This document shows, in pieces, positions 1-8,902 of a stretch of DNA of 64,000 bases. The stretch lies in NCBI RefSeq assembly GCF_003605385.1, contig NZ_QYTV02000005.1, positions 62,001 through 126,000 on the forward strand, written 5' to 3'. The first letter of the stretch is position 1. Each line of letters starts with the position of its first letter. The position numbers and the translations under genes are program-made. Source of the stretch: Siminovitchia acidinfaciens (GTDB taxonomy: Bacteria; Bacillota; Bacilli; Bacillales; Bacillaceae_C). The notes beneath the pieces are model-generated. The model searched no databases. It was given only the letters and a program-made list of their open reading frames with translations, and was not told the origin of the DNA.

Positions 1-219
1 TTTTGTAACAATCAAATCAAGAACATCCCCTTCGGAAACTACATCAGATGCTTTTTCCACATGGAGACTTGAAAGTTCACTAATTGGGATTATTCCATGC
101 AGCTTGCTATTTTCAATATCAACAAGCACTTGCTTTTCTTCAATTTTAGTAACAGTTCCCTTTACCTTGTCACCTTCGGTGAATGTTTCCACTTCAATAT
201 TATTCATATCCTCTGACAC
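1..219 (-). CDS. ypfD: 30S ribosomal protein S1 homologue (YpfD), N-terminal part, cut by the window edge
   Basis: The 73 codons seen encode the first OB-fold S1 domain of a ribosomal protein S1 homologue: the pattern V-x-G-T-V-T followed by V-D-I and G-I-I-P-I-S-E-L is typical of S1 repeats, which bind single-stranded RNA. The start is GTG at 217-219, with AGGAGG eight bases upstream. The rest of the gene lies beyond base 1. In Bacillus this gene follows cmk and plsC, which is the order seen here. Firmicute S1 homologues are not as essential as E. coli S1. Identity is safe; the total length cannot be judged. Confidence 0.85.
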   Translation of the reverse strand, partial: MSEDMNNIEVETFTEGDKVKGTVTKIEEKQVLVDIENSKLHGIIPISELSSLHVEKASDVVSEGDVLDLIVTK

Positions 220-369
220 TATTTACTCCTCCTATCCGACTAATAAAATCGTGCAAGAATTCATTTCACTCCTGCTCATATGGAAGGAAATGAAAAAACC
301 CTCACATTTTTGTAAATTCATCTTGATATTAACTTCTTATAAATAAGGTTCTTTGTCAAGCAATACATG

Positions 370-954
370 TCAATCCTGGTTGGCTTCAATTAATTTTTTT
401 ATTTCATCCATTATGATATCGGTAGCTTCTTCCACTGAGATTTTTTCCTTTTTAAGTGGAGCAAAATCAATCGGTTTGCCGTAAACAACTTTCAATTTCC
501 CAAAAAGCTTGTAAGGCCCAATAATTGCACACGGGATGATGCTCGCTTCGGACCGTAATGCAAAAAATCCCGCTCCGGCTAATCCCTTGCCGATCTTGCC
601 TGTCTTACTGCGAGTACCTTCCGGAAACAGTCCCAGAACTTCCCCTTTTTTCAACAAAGCCAACCCGGCCCTTAAAGCTCCCCTGTCGCTCATCCCCCTC
701 TTAACAGGAAAAGCTTTGACATTCGGCAAAATTTGCTTAAGGATTGGAGCACGGAATAATTCTTCTTTTGCCATAAAAGAAACGGGGCGTTTACAAGTGA
801 TCCCGACCACAGGAGGGTCAAGGTTGGAAATGTGATTCGTACATAAAAGGACCCCTCCCGATTTCGGAAAGTTTTCTCTACCTATTACTTCGATTCTATA
901 TAATGGCCTTAAAATGCCTTTCACGACTGCCCTTGCAAAATAATAAAATTCCAC
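370..954 (-). CDS. plsC: 1-acyl-sn-glycerol-3-phosphate acyltransferase (PlsC)
   Basis: This enzyme transfers a fatty acyl chain to lysophosphatidic acid to make phosphatidic acid at the membrane, the second acylation of phospholipid synthesis. The 194-residue protein has the acyltransferase motif NHISNLDP (His-x4-Asp) near residue 40 and the substrate-binding motif FPEGTRSKTG near residue 112. It starts with GTG at 952-954, overlapping the cmk stop codon by one base (TAGTG), so the two genes are translationally coupled. The B. subtilis counterpart is ypfB/plsC in the same position. Confidence 0.92.
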   Translation of the reverse strand: MEFYYFARAVVKGILRPLYRIEVIGRENFPKSGGVLLCTNHISNLDPPVVGITCKRPVSFMAKEELFRAPILKQILPNVKAFPVKRGMSDRGALRAGLALLKKGEVLGLFPEGTRSKTGKIGKGLAGAGFFALRSEASIIPCAIIGPYKLFGKLKVVYGKPIDFAPLKKEKISVEEATDIIMDEIKKLIEANQD

Positions 955-1640
955 TACTGTTCGATCCTTTCCCTTGCCAACGCGACAACACGTGCAACCA
1001 CATCTTCTATGGAGAGTGAGGATGTATCTATCTCAATTGCGTCATCCGCTTTCTTAAGGGGAGATATTTCACGCTCCGTATCATTTTTATCCCTCAGCAT
1101 AATCTCTTCTCTCAGCTTGGCAAAGTCTGAAGGATATCCTTTTTCCAAGTTTTCCTTGTGACGGCGCTCGGCACGGATATCGACACTCGCTAACATGAAA
1201 ATTTTCAGTTCGGAATCCGGCAGCACTTTTGTACCTATATCCCTGCCATCCATTACTACTCCGCCCTTTTCACCCAATTTTTGCTGCCTGTAAACTAATT
1301 CTTCACGAATCAATCCATGCGCTGCAACAATTGAGACGGAATTGGTCACTTCAGTATCACGAATCTCCTTTGAGACATCTTTTCCATCAAGGAAGACTGC
1401 TTGCCCTCCATTTTTTTGCTTTAATTCAATATCAGTCTCTTTGAGCAGACGTATCAACTCATCTTGATCATGAATATCCGCCTTCTTCATCAATGCCTTA
1501 TAGGTGACAGCCCTGTACATGGCGCCAGTGTCAATATATATGTATGATAATTTTTCAGCGACTATTTTTGCCACAGTACTCTTCCCGGATGCTGCCGGGC
1601 CATCAATGGCTATGCTTATTTTCTTTGTCAAACTATTCAC
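954..1640 (-). CDS. cmk: Cytidylate kinase
   Basis: Cytidylate kinase phosphorylates CMP and dCMP with ATP and recycles the CMP released by lipid and RNA turnover. The 228-residue protein has the P-loop GPAASGKST near residue 14 and the CMP-kinase signature [10 protein letters not shown] near residue 128, followed by an arginine-rich lid (AERRHKE). The length is normal for the family. It lies between the S1 homologue and plsC, as in B. subtilis, and shares one base with plsC. No convincing sigma-A promoter was found upstream. Confidence 0.95.
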   Translation of the reverse strand: MNSLTKKISIAIDGPAASGKSTVAKIVAEKLSYIYIDTGAMYRAVTYKALMKKADIHDQDELIRLLKETDIELKQKNGGQAVFLDGKDVSKEIRDTEVTNSVSIVAAHGLIREELVYRQQKLGEKGGVVMDGRDIGTKVLPDSELKIFMLASVDIRAERRHKENLEKGYPSDFAKLREEIMLRDKNDTEREISPLKKADDAIEIDTSSLSIEDVVARVVALARERIEQ

Positions 1641-1705
1641 CTGCTTGTCTGTTTATATACCTGCACTTATTTTACCATAATTGGAAACAGACTATGGCAT
1701 TGATT

Positions 1706-1880
1706 GCTCAAAAAAAGCGCATACCCCTCTTACGGGCAAACAAGACGATTTCCAATGAGGGATTCTTCGGCCATGTGGAATCTACTAACTTCAAAACATC
1801 AATCTGAATGAAACATGCAGTTCCCAAACTTTACGTAGGCTCGAGAGCTCAAAAATGCTTAGGTGCAGGCCCCTCATCCT
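1706..1880 (+). repeat. Degenerate copy of the dispersed intergenic repeat
   Basis: This part of the 994-base gene-free stretch between cmk and ypfA keeps the repeat landmarks AAAAAAAGCGCA, GGGCAAACAAGACGAT and TTCTTCGGCC in the same order as the better copies at 7.4 and 38.2 kb. The second half is badly decayed. No reading frame here resembles a gene. Confidence 0.45.
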
Positions 1881-2184
1881 TCGGTTCCACCGGCTCAGGA
1901 CGCCACATTGAGCCGGTTCTCCTGTACTCTCACCTCTTTTACGGACAGATACCTACTAAAAAAAACAAAAATGAAGACAGGTAACATGCCTTCATTGATG
2001 TTCAAACACATCCAGCTTTTTTTCATCGATATCTGCGCCCACACCTTCATATAAATAAATTTTATTCAAACTTTTAATAAGGGGTGTAGGTGATAAAAAC
2101 CCTTGAACAACTATAAGTGTAAGCAAATGGAAAAAAATGAGTTTATAAAGGATTCTCTCAAACATACTCGATCCCTCACTTTTT

Positions 2185-2570
2185 CTACCGTCTAGCTACA
2201 GCGCCTATCGACTAGCAGACTTCGCGCCTCTTCTTACGATAAGTTAACATCGGCTTGCCTTTGGCTTCGCCGTGTTTCCTTTATCTCGTTGAAGGCACTA
2301 TTGTCTAGCTGCAACGCCTAGCCCCTCGAGGTCACAAGCCTGCAAAGAAGCAAATTCGGGAAGAAGGTGCTCCTGCGCCAAAGCTTATTCGAGGAAGTAA
2401 CTGTTCAGCTCGTCGCAAAGCTGTACGAGGCAGACTCGGGGAAGCTTCACATGGTGGCATTAAAGTAAGCCGCTTCCCTGTGGTGGCTGAACTACTGCCT
2501 CCTCGGGAATCGTCTTGTGCTTGTCGGGGCTGACCAAGGCGTTTCCGCATTTCAGGTCAGTCTGTACGTC
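2185..2570 (-). repeat. Dispersed intergenic repeat, inverted copy
   Basis: Read on the minus strand this copy shows the family order: GGCTGACCCCGACAAGCACAAGACGATTCC-like start (seen here in parts), CAGCCACCACAG, GCTTTGCGACGAGCTGAACAG, CTTCCTCGAATAAG, GAGCAC, then GTGACCTCGAGGGGCTAGGCG and AGCTAGACA. It is the only clearly inverted copy in the window. A second partial end (TCTAGCTACAGCGCC) at about 2190 suggests two overlapping or nested copies. The 72-codon open frame inside it is not a gene. Confidence 0.6.
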
Positions 2571-2634
2571 GATAAACAGGCGCCTACGCTTTTGTTCTCA
2601 GTATGTGAAAAACCAAAGCGGGATATACCGAATT

Positions 2635-3288
2635 TTAAATATATAAACCTTTCTTTCTATCGGAAAGCTGCCTTTCAAAACAAAAACGAGTAAGAAGCTG
2701 TTGTTCGCTTGGTGTAGGTTCAATGTATTTAAGCGACATTAAGTCCAATTTATTCTTTGTGAATATTCGAATTACCTCACAAGTAAAAGTTAACTGAAAT
2801 TGTTCGCCGGACTCCATCAAGATTGAAAGTTCTATCGTTCCGGATTCAGCAGGCTGTACCTTAACATCCGGCGGGACAATGACGGCACACCCTCCAGCGC
2901 TGATATCGCTGGTCACGGATTTAAATTTTTGCCCCGAGTTCGGAAAATCCAAGACCACATTTACACCAGCGATAACCCGGACATGCTCACGCCGTTGAAC
3001 CCTATTAAAATACTTCTCCTCAGGTAAATAAAGTTCAACCAAAGTAACCGCACTCTTTTGCATACCGAGGACTTTTGACTCAAATAAAAACACATTTGAA
3101 TCCCCGCTAATAAAGCTAATAATGACTTTGGACCCAGATGGCAAAAACGCAGGTTTATTATCGGTGACGCTGAGAGGATAATAAATGTAAAGCTTATCCT
3201 GCTGGATGTCAGCAACTTTACTTTTATATTTTTTCACCATTCCATTACGGTCAGTTTCAATAGTTAGATCCATTCCGATTGTCAGCAT
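2635..3288 (-). CDS. ypfA: PilZ-domain c-di-GMP receptor, flagellar brake protein (YpfA/MotI-like)
   Basis: The protein has an N-terminal YcgR-like domain and a C-terminal PilZ domain. The c-di-GMP-binding signature is present: RREHVR about residue 98 and, downstream, DISAGG. In B. subtilis YpfA (MotI, DgrA) binds c-di-GMP and then stops the flagellar stator, so it links high c-di-GMP to loss of motility. I chose the ATG at 3286-3288 (217 residues) because AGGAAG lies nine to ten bases upstream; a frame open 14 codons further up lacks a ribosome binding site. It follows ypeB on the same strand. Confidence 0.88.
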   Translation of the reverse strand: MLTIGMDLTIETDRNGMVKKYKSKVADIQQDKLYIYYPLSVTDNKPAFLPSGSKVIISFISGDSNVFLFESKVLGMQKSAVTLVELYLPEEKYFNRVQRREHVRVIAGVNVVLDFPNSGQKFKSVTSDISAGGCAVIVPPDVKVQPAESGTIELSILMESGEQFQLTFTCEVIRIFTKNKLDLMSLKYIEPTPSEQQLLTRFCFERQLSDRKKGLYI

Positions 3289-3352
3289 ATGTATACACTT
3301 CCTGTTCATTCCAATGATTATATTATACATGATACGAGAGCGTTTTCCACTA

Positions 3353-3381
3353 AAAAAAGCAGCCGTTCGGGCCGCTTTTTT
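3353..3381 (-). terminator. Rho-independent terminator after ypeB
   Basis: On the minus strand AGCGGCC and GGCTGCT pair around a CGAAC loop (one G-U pair) and are followed by a run of seven T. It directly follows the ypeB stop codon. Confidence 0.85.
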
Positions 3382-4734
3382 TTATAACAAATCTTCATAA
3401 ACAGGTTCTGCATTTTTCAATTTATCAACCTTTTCCTCAAATCCACTTTCAGCGTTGATATAAATTCGATACGTATCACCATGGTCCATTGTACCCAGTA
3501 TTTCGTAACAAAGCACCTCATTGCCCAAATCATTGACAATGACGGCCTTTCTGTCTTCCATCACCTTTAAATGAGGGTTTAAGTTTGCTTTAGCTTCTTC
3601 CAAAGTGATTTTCGGTTCAGGAAGATTTCTCTTATTACTGCTCTTCAAATAATCATCCGCCGCAAATCCGACGATTTGCCCATTATCTAGTGCAACTTTC
3701 ACTTTGATTGATTCCGGATAAATTCTGACCCCATTCTGGGTGGTAACATAGGTAAATAGCCCGACGGAATCATATTGCATGCTTTCAGCCATTTCCAACT
3801 GTTTATAATCGTGCCGTTTAAGGAACTCATCTGCCTTGTTCATCGCCTCATTTAAGCTGATTTGCTGCTGCTTCACTTCTCTTGAATCGATGAACCAGAT
3901 CGGATATCCGCCTTTTTTTGTAATATCCATGGTAGCCTCATGTCCTTTGCCATTGACGAGCACGACATTGTAAAAACCGTAGGAGGACCCCTTCCTGCTT
4001 TCGGTGACCTCGACTATTTCCGGCTGTTTAATACCGCTGTATTTTTGCGCCAAAGAGATAGCATCTTTCTTTGAGACTTTTTCCCCTTTTAAACGTTCAT
4101 AATTTTCATCACGTTTTTGAAAGCTTACGATTGACGGATTTTGCAGGTTTTTTTCATCATAACCTGTCGCCTGCTTTTCTACAGTTTTAAAACCGTCAAT
4201 AATCGTATTATCCGCCGTTTCCTTTCCTGATGCTAACGCAAGGTCAACGTCCATCCACCGCAGATTATTTTTTAATGCTAAATGTTGGACCTTTCTAAGT
4301 TCATTCCGAATTTCCCCGCTCTGCTTGTATAAGTTTTTCAATGTCTTTTGTTCTTCTTTTGACAGAGGCTCCTCGTCCAAGTTCCGGATGGCTGTCCTAT
4401 AGCTGAATGTACCGATATTCGACAAAAACTCCTCCGTTTTATTAAAAGGCAACAGTGTCAAAGGCAGCTGCCCGACTTGACTCCGGGCCTCGGATGTAAT
4501 CCTCCATACATCAGCTAATGCAGGAGATAAGGATTTGCTAGAGTTCATCGCTATGGTCCCGCCAAGTTTTTCATTCAGTAAATCCATTTGATAGCTAAGA
4601 TCATGAAATGCCCGCTGGTAATTATTTTCTGCATTGATTAAAATTGTGTTTTTTTCCTGGTGCTCCTGGTAACCCCATGCACCTGCTCCTATTGCTGCGA
4701 CCGCCAATAATACTACAAGTATGTTTCTGATCAA
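3382..4734 (-). CDS. ypeB: Germination protein YpeB
   Basis: YpeB is needed in spores to localise and stabilise the cortex-lytic enzyme SleB. The 450-residue product has an N-terminal membrane segment (VVLLAVAAIGAGAWGY) and then a long coiled-coil-like region, followed by three PepSY-type domains in the C-terminal half. The start is TTG at 4732-4734 with GGAGGTG seven bases upstream; no ATG fits. It follows sleB with a 15-base gap, so they form one operon, as in B. subtilis. The length matches the family (about 450). Confidence 0.95.
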   Translation of the reverse strand: MIRNILVVLLAVAAIGAGAWGYQEHQEKNTILINAENNYQRAFHDLSYQMDLLNEKLGGTIAMNSSKSLSPALADVWRITSEARSQVGQLPLTLLPFNKTEEFLSNIGTFSYRTAIRNLDEEPLSKEEQKTLKNLYKQSGEIRNELRKVQHLALKNNLRWMDVDLALASGKETADNTIIDGFKTVEKQATGYDEKNLQNPSIVSFQKRDENYERLKGEKVSKKDAISLAQKYSGIKQPEIVEVTESRKGSSYGFYNVVLVNGKGHEATMDITKKGGYPIWFIDSREVKQQQISLNEAMNKADEFLKRHDYKQLEMAESMQYDSVGLFTYVTTQNGVRIYPESIKVKVALDNGQIVGFAADDYLKSSNKRNLPEPKITLEEAKANLNPHLKVMEDRKAVIVNDLGNEVLCYEILGTMDHGDTYRIYINAESGFEEKVDKLKNAEPVYEDLL

Positions 4735-4749
4735 CCTTGTTCACCTCCG

Positions 4750-5541
4750 TCAACTGCAAAATATATGTTTACCGATTTTTTTGATTTGCGGCCTTGACCA
4801 AATCCATGCACTTGTTGCAGTGTCCGGATTGAAATAGTAAAGAGCATTGCTTGAAGGATCCCAGCCATTTATTGCATCCAAAACCGCGCGCTTTGAAGTT
4901 TCATTGGGCGTCAGCCATATTTGACCATCAGCCACAGCAGTAAACGCTAACGGTTCAAAGATCACCCCGGATACTGTATTTGGAAAAGATGGACTGTTTA
5001 CCCGATTTAAAATAACTGCCGCTACTGCCACCTGTCCCTCGTATGGTTCCCCCCTCGCTTCACCGTGCACAGCGTTTGCCATTAATTGAATGTCGTTTTG
5101 CGAAAATCCTGCTGGCGTATTAACTGCTGACGGCTTTGAAGTCTTAGCTGTTTTGTTGGCACTCTTTCCAGCACCTCCATAATACGTAAAGTCTTTTCCT
5201 TTATTCACTTGCCCTTTTACATATTGCTTATCATATTTGGAGGCCTTAACCAATTTTGCTTTCGTACTTGCGCCGGCTAGACCATCCACCGGAAGCCCGA
5301 ATTTTTCTTGGAAATTTCTTAACGCCCAATATGTGCCCCAGCCAAAAACCCCATCAATCTTTCCATGGTAATATCCGAGATATTGAAGCCTTGCCTGCAG
5401 TTCAATCACATCATCACCGACCGCCCCTTTTTGAATGACCTGATTGGTGAAGGCACCAGTTTCCACTCCAGGAGAGGCTGTTGTTCCGACGGCACAAAAT
5501 AATATTACGATCAATACTTTGCTTATCGTGCCAAACTTCAT
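4750..5541 (-). CDS. sleB: Spore cortex-lytic enzyme SleB
   Basis: SleB is a lytic transglycosylase that degrades cortex peptidoglycan at muramic delta-lactam during germination. From the ATG at 5539-5541 (GGAGGG nine bases upstream) it has 263 residues: a signal peptide (residues 1-25), a PG_binding_1 domain (GDDVIELQARLQYLGYYHG), a linker, and a C-terminal Hydrolase_2 domain with the catalytic-region GEARGEPYEGQ and VAAVILNRV. A longer frame to 5631 would start inside the prsW terminator and lies upstream of the candidate sigma-G promoter, so I reject it. It is expressed in the forespore and partners YpeB. Confidence 0.95.
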   Translation of the reverse strand: MKFGTISKVLIVILFCAVGTTASPGVETGAFTNQVIQKGAVGDDVIELQARLQYLGYYHGKIDGVFGWGTYWALRNFQEKFGLPVDGLAGASTKAKLVKASKYDKQYVKGQVNKGKDFTYYGGAGKSANKTAKTSKPSAVNTPAGFSQNDIQLMANAVHGEARGEPYEGQVAVAAVILNRVNSPSFPNTVSGVIFEPLAFTAVADGQIWLTPNETSKRAVLDAINGWDPSSNALYYFNPDTATSAWIWSRPQIKKIGKHIFCS

Positions 5542-5579
5542 ACTGCTGAACCCTCCATATTTATTCATTTTTATGCCGA

Positions 5580-5608
5580 TAGTATTTGGATTCAGAGCCT
5601 TTTTATTC
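5580..5608 (-). promoter_or_regulatory. Candidate sigma-G promoter for sleB-ypeB
   Basis: On the minus strand GAATA (-35 like) and AATACTA (-10 like; consensus CATNNTA) are 17 bases apart, 39 bases upstream of the sleB start. The match is imperfect at the first -10 base, but position and the known forespore expression of sleB fit. Confidence 0.5.
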
Positions 5609-5617
5609 AAATGAATA

Positions 5618-5656
5618 AACAAAAAACGCATCTATCTTTTCTAGATAGACGCGTTC
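5618..5656 (-). terminator. Rho-independent terminator after prsW
   Basis: A 13-base-pair stem, AACGCGTCTATCT with AGATAGATGCGTT (one G-U), is followed by a T run on the minus strand. The stem includes the prsW stop codon. Confidence 0.88.
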
Positions 5657-6330
5657 TTATTTTGAATTTTTCTGCCATACAATCTCTTTGTAAGAAGATG
5701 GGCATGTTTGACTTTCCTCAGACCGAGCCACCAGAGAAACAGCATGAACGGAAGGATGTAATATAACCAATTTTTTTCGGAAAGTAAGATAAAATCGTAT
5801 AATCCGTGTAAAATAAAAGGGGCAAAAAAAGAATAAAAGATCCAGCGTTTTTGTGATTTATTTGTTTGAAACTTGGCCTTTCCTAAATAATAGCCCATGA
5901 TTACTCCAAACAAAGCGTGGCTTGATACAGGCAGTAGGGCACGTCCAAGTGCAAAGCTTATTCCATTGGCTGCAAGATATAATATGTTCTCGACTGTTGC
6001 AAATCCAAGGGAAATACTGGCCCCATAGACAATTCCATCAAAAGGCTCATCAAACTCAGCATGCTGGTATATGGCTAAGAAAAGTACAAACCATTTAAAG
6101 AACTCCTCAAATAACGCTGCTGATAGGAAAGCTGAAAGGAAATTTCCCTGAAATATCTGTTCCGCAGACATGACATATTGGATAAACATGATAGGGAAAG
6201 TGATGATCGCACCCATCAAAAATGTTTTGAACACTGTCAATATAGGTTCTTGATCAAATTGATCTCTTAAGTAAAAATAACTTAAAAGAGCTAATCCCGG
6301 GGCAACACCAGCTGTAAATACCACCAGCAT
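5641..6330 (-). CDS. prsW: Intramembrane protease PrsW
   Basis: PrsW is a polytopic membrane protease that in B. subtilis makes the first cut in anti-sigma factor RsiW and so activates the sigma-W cell-envelope stress response. The 229-residue protein has several hydrophobic helices and the conserved EEFFKW motif (residues about 77-82), then the later family motifs FATVENILYL and HALFGVIMGYYLG. The ATG has GAGGG six bases upstream. It sits next to sleB-ypeB, as in B. subtilis, and its own terminator overlaps its stop codon. Confidence 0.93.
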   Translation of the reverse strand: MLVVFTAGVAPGLALLSYFYLRDQFDQEPILTVFKTFLMGAIITFPIMFIQYVMSAEQIFQGNFLSAFLSAALFEEFFKWFVLFLAIYQHAEFDEPFDGIVYGASISLGFATVENILYLAANGISFALGRALLPVSSHALFGVIMGYYLGKAKFQTNKSQKRWIFYSFFAPFILHGLYDFILLSEKNWLYYILPFMLFLWWLGLRKVKHAHLLTKRLYGRKIQNKNASI

Positions 6331-6425
6331 AAACAGCCCTCTTTCTTTTTCATTTCCTACATCGTATCATGGATAAGAAAGTTTGAACATGCAAATCGGC
6401 ACTAAATTAAGCTGGAGTTGAGACT

Positions 6426-7397
6426 ATGAAAAACATACTTGTCATCCATACAGGCGGAACCATTTCCATGGAAGCGGATACGGACAATGAAACCGTAGAT
6501 ATTGGTGATACGAATCCAATGACAATGGTAACAAAAGATTTAAATAATCTTGCCCGACTGACTGTAAGAGAGCCATTCCAAAAACCATCCCCCCACATTA
6601 CGGTCCACGATATGATTGAGCTGAAACTCCTGATAGAGTCAGAATGTCAAAGCAAAAAAGTTGACGGAGTCGTGATTACCCATGGGACAGATACAATGGA
6701 GGAAACGGCATTTTTTCTTGATTTGACGTTGGAAACCGATGTACCGGTTGTAATGACAGGTGCCATGCGTTCCAGCAATGAAACGGGCTCAGACGGGTTA
6801 TATAATTTTATTGCGGCAATTCGCACAGCAGTCAATGAAGAGTCTAAGGGAAAAGGTTTGTTGGTTGTATTCAATGATGAGATACATACTGCTAAAGAAG
6901 TGACAAAGATCCATACGACAAACGCTGCAGGATTTCAAAGCATCGTATCCGGACCGGTTGGGATGATAACGAATAAATCAATCACCTTCCATTATGGATG
7001 TTTACCGCAAAAGAAAATAAAAGTAAAAGAAATTACAAAGCGTGTTGCATTAGTCAAGGCATATACAGGCATGGATTCATCCATTCTGGAAGCATTAAAG
7101 GACTTAAAATATGATGGAGTTGTTATCGAGGCACTTGGACAGGGAAACCTTCCCCCATCCGCTGTTAGGGGAATTGAAACCCTGCTGACCAATCAGATCC
7201 CTGTGGTTTTGGTATCAAGATGTTTGAAGGGTATCATACAGGACACATATAATTATCCAGGTGGCGGAAAACAGTTGAAAGAACTTGGAGTCATTTTTTG
7301 CAGGGGACTGAGCGGACAGAAAGCCCGATTAAAGCTACTCTCTGCATTAACGCAAACAGATGACATACTAGTATTAAATGATAAATATTTTTCATAA
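6426..7397 (+). CDS. ansA: Type I-like L-asparaginase
   Basis: L-asparaginase hydrolyses asparagine to aspartate and ammonia. The 323-residue protein has both signature motifs: HTGGTIS at residues 8-14 with the nucleophile Thr12, and THGTDTMEETA near residue 85 with the second catalytic Thr-Asp-Lys set. There is no signal peptide, so it acts in the cytoplasm. It is transcribed alone and divergently from prsW. In B. subtilis a related asparaginase gene, ansA, is followed by ansB (aspartase) elsewhere; here no ansB follows, only a repeat. Which of the Bacillus asparaginase paralogues it matches best cannot be decided by eye. Confidence 0.88.
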   Translation: MKNILVIHTGGTISMEADTDNETVDIGDTNPMTMVTKDLNNLARLTVREPFQKPSPHITVHDMIELKLLIESECQSKKVDGVVITHGTDTMEETAFFLDLTLETDVPVVMTGAMRSSNETGSDGLYNFIAAIRTAVNEESKGKGLLVVFNDEIHTAKEVTKIHTTNAAGFQSIVSGPVGMITNKSITFHYGCLPQKKIKVKEITKRVALVKAYTGMDSSILEALKDLKYDGVVIEALGQGNLPPSAVRGIETLLTNQIPVVLVSRCLKGIIQDTYNYPGGGKQLKELGVIFCRGLSGQKARLKLLSALTQTDDILVLNDKYFS

Positions 7398-7398
7398 G

Positions 7399-7680
7399 AA
7401 AGCGCAAGCGTGGGCACACAAAACGATTCCCGAAGAGGGCAGTTCTTCAGCCAAGCAGCATACTTGATAGCATCTTGAGAAGCTGCTTTGAAGATGCTCC
7501 ATGCAGCTTTGCGACAGGCTGCACAAGACTTCCTCGAACAAAACTATATTGCAGAAGCAGTTTTGCTTCCTTGCAAGCTTGTGACCTCGAAGGGCTAGGA
7601 CTGGAGGCAGACGGGACTAGCGACAACCTGGCGCTTCGCCTGCACCAGCACATCCTGTGCGTCGCTGGACGTAGAAATAC
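7399..7680 (+). repeat. Dispersed intergenic repeat, near-full copy
   Basis: The copy begins AAAGCGCAAGCGTGGGC directly after the ansA stop and holds all family landmarks: CACAAAACGATTCC, GGCAGTTCTTCAGCCAAGC, GCAGCTTTGCGACAGGCTG, CTTCCTCGAA, CTTGTGACCTCGAAGGGCTA and the end CGCTGGACGTAG. Open frames of 72 and 97 codons across it have no start signals or relatives and are not genes. Confidence 0.65.
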
Positions 7681-7721
7681 TTTTTTTATATAAAACTTTC
7701 GACACAAAGTAATTCCTTTTT

Positions 7722-7758
7722 TAAAAAACATCCCGATCAACCTAGTGGCCGGGATGTT
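7722..7758 (-). terminator. Rho-independent terminator after ypdA
   Basis: AACATCCCGG and CGGGATGTT pair on the minus strand across the ypdA stop, followed by TTTTTT. Confidence 0.82.
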
Positions 7759-8729
7759 GTATAAATTACTTCTCTCTTTTCTATTGCTGCTGCAATTTGG
7801 CTGCCGTGGAAACGCCCATTTTCTATAAAAATCTCATTGGCGTTATTTCCTGCGGCAATTACTCCCGCAATAAATAAGTCGTTAACGTTTGTTTCCATTG
7901 TCTCTGGATTGAATTGTGGCCTTCCACTCAAATCGTCCAATTGCACACCCATTGCCTTTATAAACGAATGATCCGGATGATAGCCGGTCATGGCAAAAAC
8001 AAAATCGTTCGGAATTTCCTCTTTAACCTCTCCTGTTGCATATATGATACTAGTATCTGTTATTTCCTGGACTTCTGCGTTAAACACCATATTAATTTCT
8101 CCATCCCTTGCCAATGCTTCGAAATCGGGTAGCACCCAAGGTTTTATACTAGAGGAATATTCTCCACCCCGATAAATTACTGTTACCCTGGCCCCGGCTT
8201 TTTGAAGTTCAAGAGCCGCATCTATCGCCGAGTTTTTGCCCCCAATGACAGCTACATCTGTATCAAAATAAGGATGTCCTTCCTTGAAGTAATGGGTGAC
8301 CTTTTTAAGGCTTTCTCCCTTGACACCCAAAATATTCGGATTGTCATAATATCCTGTAGCGATGATGACATATCGTGCTTTATAAGCTTTCCGATCAGTT
8401 ATCACGTTGAAAAAGCCATCTTTCTTTTTAACCGATTGGACAGTTTCAAATCGATGTATTCTCAAGTCTTTTCTTCTGACTACTTCCCTGTAATAAGTAA
8501 GAGCTTCATTTCGTTTGGGCTTCCGGTTAACCGTCAAAAATGGGACATCGCCTATTTCCAGCTTTTCACTCGTACTAAAAAAAGTTTGGTGAGTCGGATA
8601 GCGATATATGGCGTTTACTATATTTCCTTTTTCAATGACGAGGGGGTTTTTGCCTATTTGTTTCAGCGCAATTGCCGCCGATAACCCGCACGGCCCTCCA
8701 CCGACAATTATACACTCCTCTTGCTGCAT
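7737..8729 (-). CDS. ypdA: Bacillithiol disulfide reductase YpdA
   Basis: YpdA is an FAD/NADPH-dependent reductase of bacillithiol disulfide, part of the thiol-redox system of low-GC Gram-positive bacteria. It shows the N-terminal FAD-binding GGGPCGLSAAIAL motif at about residue 10, a second Rossmann motif (AVIGGKNSAIDAAL) near residue 165, and a C-terminal FAD motif (NDLFIAGVIAAG). The 330-residue length fits. I chose the ATG at 8727-8729 (AAAGGAG ten bases upstream) over the frame start at 8768. In B. subtilis gudB is its neighbour; it is absent here. Confidence 0.93.
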   Translation of the reverse strand: MQQEECIIVGGGPCGLSAAIALKQIGKNPLVIEKGNIVNAIYRYPTHQTFFSTSEKLEIGDVPFLTVNRKPKRNEALTYYREVVRRKDLRIHRFETVQSVKKKDGFFNVITDRKAYKARYVIIATGYYDNPNILGVKGESLKKVTHYFKEGHPYFDTDVAVIGGKNSAIDAALELQKAGARVTVIYRGGEYSSSIKPWVLPDFEALARDGEINMVFNAEVQEITDTSIIYATGEVKEEIPNDFVFAMTGYHPDHSFIKAMGVQLDDLSGRPQFNPETMETNVNDLFIAGVIAAGNNANEIFIENGRFHGSQIAAAIEKREVIYTTSRPLG

Positions 8730-8842
8730 CCAAACCGACTCTCCTTTCTGAGCAATACAACACAACACCAGACATTCTGTCCGTAGCAGACGGACAACAA
8801 AGTACTTTTAGTCACTTATATCTAAACTACTTTGCCTTTACA

Positions 8843-8879
8843 TTAAAAAATCTCCTTTCTATATGATAGGAGATTTTAA
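8843..8879 (-). terminator. Rho-independent terminator after mecB
   Basis: On the minus strand AAAATCTCCT pairs with AGGAGATTTT around an 11-base loop, followed by TT. It lies 24 bases past the mecB stop. Confidence 0.75.
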
Positions 8880-8902
8880 TTAACCGTGCAAAAGTTAAGT
8901 TT

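Noticed and set aside
2332-2550. 72-codon open frame on the minus strand
   Set aside because: It lies wholly inside a dispersed repeat copy, lacks a ribosome binding site and resembles no protein.
5542-5631. Longer N-terminus for SleB
   Set aside because: It would begin in the prsW terminator and upstream of the candidate sigma-G promoter; the ATG at 5541 has a good site and gives a normal signal peptide.
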